Source of the DNA: Amia ocellicauda | Taxonomy: Eukaryota > Chordata > Actinopteri > Amiiformes > Amiidae | Length of the DNA stretch: 64,000 bases | Direction of reading: 5' to 3' | Assembly: GCF_036373705.1 (NCBI RefSeq) | Contig: NC_089858.1 | Coordinates: forward strand, 12,328,001-12,392,000 | In this document: in pieces, positions 59,242 through 64,000 of the stretch | Numbering within the stretch: position 1 is the stretch's first letter | Layout: each line of letters starts with the position of its first letter | Program-made: the position numbers and the translations under genes | The notes under the pieces: model-generated | Told to the model about the DNA's origin: nothing | The model's database searches: none | What the model saw: the letters and a program-made list of their open reading frames with translations, nothing else

Positions 59242-62200
59242 AATGTAATGTTATGGATGTTACGTATTAATATGCATGCCCTATATAGAGCAAGTGTTCC
59301 CTTTAGGTAGTAAGTGAGTTGATTGCACGCAGATTCCCTGTTTGGGCATCTCTGCACACACTCTGGACTGGGGCAAGAGCGGCACTTTGTACTCCTCAAA
59401 AGAACAACACAAAAACAGGTATTCGGTTTTCCTGATTTCTATACATAAGCAGCTAAAATGTGCATCGTTTGTCGTTTGGACATATGTCAACCTCGCCTCT
59501 AAAATATAAAAGTGCATACACACGACTGGGGGAGCCACGGTGCCATAGCTTATGTTCACCTAGAAACTCCTACGTTGGGTGGAAACAAATGATTTCCAGT
59601 GCAGACGCATATTTCTAGCAGTGCACACATCGACAATTGTGCATCCTCACCTGTTTCAATTACAGAGACCCACCGAAACAGATCTGTGATTGACAAGCAC
59701 CAGAAACCGCGTCTGGTTGCATACATAATGTTGGTTGATATGGGATTTTTCTCTGGTGATGTGTGGCTGTGAAGCAAAGATATGTTTGATTCCAAATCTG
59801 CCTGATTTCGTGGAGATTGTGAGCTGTTTTTTTACTTCAAAATGACTCAGGTTTCAGGTTTCCAGTTGTCAAATCTATCTGGTTGGAGGACCCCCAGACC
59901 CCTCGCCCTCAATTACTCAATCGTCTTTGCCCTCATTTTTCAACACTAATTTTGTGCAGTGCACAGTGAGACAAAGGGAAAGGGTAAATACTTGAATCTA
60001 ATAAGACACAAAATGCTTGAAAGTTTCTATTATGTTTATCTATATGACTACAATAATCTTTAATAAATTAAAATGTAAGTGGTCTGAAACCATTTGAACA
60101 CATATGTACATTTAAACATATTTTGGTACTTTGTCAAATGAATGTACTAAATATAAGCAATGGGGTATATTACTAATTCAAAGAATTGTGTGTGTGTTGG
60201 AAATGGGCATTAATGTGTCTGGACCTTGACCAAGAAATTTGGACCCAAACACAAAATTGACTACCCCTGCTTTATATGATACCATAAAGGGCGGAATTGT
60301 GGTCTCTCCTTGAGCAATGTGTCTTTGATGGCATATTTCAGGCTATTGAAACTTAAACTTTGTTGCAATATCGCAGACATCTGGGGCAAGTAGTGGGCTG
60401 CTGTGTGTATGTGTGCATGTGAGAGAAAGAAAGTGTTGGACACGTAATGAGCAATGAAGTCTCTGTCTCTCTCTCTAGGCCTTTTATTGATTGATTTATT
60501 GATTTATTTAGCCTATCTCCGCCGGTAACGTTAGTTATATTAGAGACCCCCACGAATCTCAGATTATAACTCGAACCCTGTTTGGGTAACTACTTGCTGG
60601 TAGCCCAGCTCCAGCTCCCGCATAATTTAACTGTCTACCTTATTTTCATCTCTCCTTGCTACCATGAATGGGCAGCTGAGTGGAAACAAATAAGATGGCT
60701 GCTGGAACAGATTGACTTCCTTGTCCAGTCTTACCTTTGCAGTTCCTGCCGTTGGGTAAGAGCTGGTATCCAGGGGGGCACATGCACTGGAAGCTGCCCA
60801 GCGTGTTCCTGCAGTCGTGCTGACACGGTTTCCTCTGCAGGCACTCATCCACGTCTGCAAAGAAGGCAGCAGTGCAGATCAGAGTGAGACCATTTGCATA
60901 AAACACCCTGAGATTTGAATAACTAAAGCGTTACATGGAGTTAGCAGCCTATTCAGCAAATTGATGTCACTGTGTGATGGTAATCATAAAGTGGATGTTT
61001 ACAAAAGGCGGTGCGGTACCTACCCACACAGGCTCCCTCCCGGCTGCTGTACCCTGGTGGGCAGACCTGTCTGTGGCTGGGACTCAGCCCCTCATCCCCT
61101 GACTGCACGGAGAGGTGGGTAAGGATGGGGCGACCCAGGGTGGAAACCAGTTGAGGCCTCAGCCTGGCAAGGATGGCAGTGGCATTGGAGGAGGCCAGTC
61201 TTCTGTCCAGCCCCGCACAGGACCGCCCGTCCCCTAGCAGGGCAGTGCCAGGCGGGCACAGGCAGCGGAAACTGCCGGCCACGTTCCGACACTGATGGGC
61301 GCAGGGACTGGGCAGCTGTAAGCACTCATCAATGTCTGCAAAAAGAGGAAGACACTTAATCTCTGATCGGCTTTCTTTTGTTGTTGTTGTGTGGAAGGGA
61401 TGAATCATGGGCCACTTAAAAGGGCTTAGATTACATTCTTAAGGCAGTAATTTGTTCCATGAAGTGGTGTAAGGAATAAGAAACACTATATTCTTTGTCA
61501 CCCCCAGACTGAAATTTGCAACTTTAATTGTGTGTGTGTCTTTATTTATAAACTCCATATCCATCAAGTCAATGAAATATGGGCAAAGCAGGTTCAGACA
61601 TGGACTGACTGCAGCACTAAATGTATAAAATATTATTTACAATAAGATAACTGTAACAAAGAAAAAACAACAAAAAGTCAGTCACCCTCAGTGGGCTGAA
61701 TAATAATATAACCCATAACAATCAATTAGTGTGAAACACTTATTGTTTTACAATTTACCATCACACAAGCCGCTGTGCCAGTTTACAACAAAAACAGTTC
61801 CTTGAGATGCCTTACCAAGACAGGGTCGCCCCAGGCCCTGGCTCCTGTACCCACGAGGGCACACACAGCGGTACCCCCCAATGGTGTTCTGGCAAATCTG
61901 ACTGTACCGGCACATGTGGGTGCCATCCTTACACTCGTCCACATCTGGAAGAGTAAGCAGAAGGCATTTGCAGCTGTGGACAATGGAATAATGGGTCCCA
62001 TACTAACAGCTTCCCTCGCACAGCTGAAGACCATTCATTGATTTCCAAAAATTATTTTAAAAGGACAGTTTAATTATAAATCTTGAATGTACTGATGATA
62101 ATTAATGTTTTTTAAGTTTTATTTTTCTTAATTAACCATTAAGGCACCTCAGGATCCTTTTCCTTTTGTCTTCGGCATTCTGGTCCCTCCCTGAAGGGTT

Positions 62201-62976
62201 TGTATACTCTTACCTGCGCAGACTCCATGTCCTGCCATGGTCATTCCTTTGGGGCAGCTGTCCTGGCACTGGTACCCTCCCTCTGTGTTCCTGCACTGCT
62301 GGTGTGCTGGACACACGTTCTTCAAGCACTCATTCACATCTGGATAGGGCACACAAGCACACAGCCATGAGATGGAGTCGGAAGAATCTGGAGGGGGATT
62401 GCAAACTGCCTAGATTTCTTTACAACCCATTACCTTTCAACCTGGGGCATCTGAAGGGTTAGAGGTAGAATAGTAGAGCAGACTAACTGTTCTTGTTATA
62501 TTTATTTATGCATTTATTTTTACAATATGCTTTCCTCCATTTAGGCATTCAATTTCCCATGTATTACAATGACAGACAAAAATTGCCATTCAGCTGACCT
62601 AAATGTAATAGGTCTGTATTCTGTTTTCATCATTATTATTATTATAATTACATAATATAAAGAAAAACAGAAATGACTAGTAAGCAGCATGCATGCCTCT
62701 GTCCTCGCCGCCCCCCCACTAAAGGGTACATTCTCAGTTTACAGGGCCGGCGGCTGTGGTACTGACCCAAGCAGCGCTGCCCTGACAGGTGGTACCCAGG
62801 GTGGCAGGCACAGCGGAAGGAGCCCAGGGTGTTGAGACAGCGCTGCTGGCAGGGGGAGACCGAGGACTCCTGGCACTCGTCCACATCTGGAACAGAGAGT
62901 CTCCATCAGGGTCCAACTGTGGGTCGCCTCAGGTAGTGCCCTAATAAACTAGCCTTGCATGGCGCTTAGAACACAG

Positions 62977-63012
<36 letters not shown>

Positions 63013-63581
63013 TAATGGTTGAGCGGGGGGGGAGCTATTGAGTTGTTGAGCGATGTCAAAGTGTGAGTGGGACAATTTTATCTGTATTCCTTGTACATAA
63101 CATAGATGAATGATCGCGTCTTTCACAAGGTGGGGGGACGCCTTTGATGGAGGGAGACAAATCGATGCTCTCAATGTTGGGGGGTTGGGGGTAGGCATTG
63201 AGATTTTCCCCCACATGCCTACACCTATGATTGAAGGAATCATACAGGTAAATATCTCGGATTAGCAAGGGGGCTGGTGCTGAACCACCAGGGTACAGCA
63301 GCTGGACTGAGGTAGGAAAGTCATCGGAGGGGAAGACTGCAGAATGGAGGAGGATAACATTACAGTCTTTATTGTGTTATTTCTGGTCCATTAAAGGGAG
63401 CAGCAAACCAACAATAATGACAGCGACATTAATAAAACAGACTTGCCTTCGCAGCTGGTGCCCACTTGGCTCGGCTTAAATCCTGGTCCACACTGTGCCA
63501 GGCAGCGGTAGCTTCCAGCGGTGTTCACACACTGCTGATTGTAGTGGCACATGTGGGTGCCCTGGGCACACTCATCAACAT
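57900..63581 (-). CDS. hmcn2: Hemicentin (probably hemicentin-2), last eight exons
   Basis: Exons on the - strand: A 63581-63447, B 62886-62767, C 62339-62214, D 61944-61816, E 61335-61024, F 60854-60735, G 58656-58530, H 58272-57900 (TGA). All join in phase. Exons A to G each start D(V/I)(D/N)EC and carry a six-cysteine calcium-binding EGF domain (for example [18 protein letters not shown]...); E has an extra tail ending [13 protein letters not shown]. Exon H is the fibulin-type C-terminal module with [21 protein letters not shown] and the ending [10 protein letters not shown], the hallmark of hemicentins. Hemicentins are giant secreted matrix proteins that anchor tissues and basement membranes; the von Willebrand and immunoglobulin part lies beyond the window. 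hmcn2 is preferred to hmcn1 by linkage with fbxw2 and a FAM166 gene. Exon A uses a GC donor. Confidence 0.88.
58811..60580. mobile_element. hAT-like element B in a hemicentin intron
   Basis: Begins CAGGGTTCGAGTTACGTGGG and ends TAACTCGAACCCTG. Flanking TTGGGGTT and TTTGGGTA agree at six of eight bases. It contains element A. No transposase frame seen. Confidence 0.7.
59133..60269. mobile_element. hAT-like element A nested in element B
   Basis: Begins CAGGGGTAGTCAAT and ends ATTGACTACCCCTG, perfect 14-base inverted ends. Flanks CTTAATAT and CTTTATAT agree at seven of eight bases, an 8-base hAT-type duplication. Contains a (TA)n run at ~59206-59240. No transposase frame seen, so non-autonomous. 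Confidence 0.82.
62978..63010. repeat. (TA)n microsatellite
   Basis: About 16 TA units in a hemicentin intron. Confidence 0.9.
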
Positions 63582-64000
63582 CTGCAGAGACAAGACAGCA
63601 GGCCAGTCTGCATGAATGTCCATAGGGTTCCAGTTCCAGAGGTTCTCCATGCTCTCTCTCCGCTGGCAGCTGCCCTCAATGAAGCCCCGATTGACCCTGA
63701 TGTCTATTTTTTATTTTTTATACAGCCATGAACAGCAAACAAGGTGTTACGCTGCATGTACTGGTTCAAGGCAGAAACGTGAGTTACATGTGTAGAATTG
63801 AAACTGAATAGAGTAAAACTGAAGCAGTGTTTCCCAAACCAATCAAATAAATAAGGCACACCAACTTCATTTGACATTTTGTGCTGCACACCAACTCCGT
63901 CAACTGCCCAATAACCTTATTATTAACTTTAATACCATAAGTAAGAAACCTGAGCTTTTCTTGAATGAGAAGTTTAGTCTTATTTATTTGTGAGTTGTTT
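63582..64000. repeat. Hemicentin intron with start of a hAT-like repeat
   Basis: CAGTGTTTCCCAAACC at about 63824 is a typical hAT MITE terminus, followed by GGCACACCAAC and GCTGCACACCAAC phrases. The other end is outside the window. Confidence 0.45.

Overview
The window is animal nuclear DNA, most likely from a ray-finned fish. Its genes are split into short exons with GT-AG introns. Three vertebrate genes can be read exon by exon (fbxw2, a CIMIP2/FAM166-family gene, and the 3' end of a hemicentin gene). The repeats are typical of fish: Tc1-like DD34E and DD36E transposons, pogo-like and hAT-like elements, L2-type and Rex1-type LINEs, and CR1-type tails. I cannot name the species.

Layout. 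1-785 is the end of a glycosyltransferase family 92 (GT92) gene on the + strand. A full-length GT92 paralogue, one coding exon on the - strand, lies at 15286-16617. The ~14 kb between them is almost all repeat: an AT-rich satellite split by a Tc1 element and by a pogo-like element that itself holds a solo LTR, two L2-type tails, a DD34E Tc1 copy and a second solo LTR. 17.1-31 kb is intergenic, with a second pogo-like element and a ~3.3 kb L2-type LINE. fbxw2 (- strand, coding exons 31311-37780, non-coding first exon near 39.2 kb) gives a 454-residue protein. An intron holds a possible 204-base cassette exon.

40759-43610 is a decayed partial copy of the 3' end of the hemicentin gene whose intact exons lie at 57900-63581 on the same strand. 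A CIMIP2-family ciliary gene (+ strand, six exons, 44451-47328) follows, with a duplicated last-exon tail, a minisatellite and a tRNA-like dimeric repeat. 48.4-51 kb holds two Tc1 elements. 52.8-55.3 kb is a Rex1-type LINE and 55.6-56.8 kb a DD36E Tc1 element, both inserted downstream of hemicentin and both missing from the decayed copy, so they probably arrived after the duplication. One hemicentin intron carries two nested hAT-like elements.

The genes are not an operon and share no pathway. fbxw2 is an SCF ubiquitin-ligase receptor, the CIMIP2 protein belongs to ciliary doublet microtubules, hemicentin is extracellular matrix and GT92 works in the Golgi. In human, FBXW2, HMCN2 and FAM166A are all on the long arm of chromosome 9, which is why I prefer hmcn2 over hmcn1. 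I found no tRNA or rRNA gene, no CRISPR array and no prokaryotic feature. The best candidates for something undescribed are the fbxw2 cassette exon, the hemicentin partial duplication, the duplicated last exon of the ciliary gene, the AT-rich satellite and the tRNA-like dimer.
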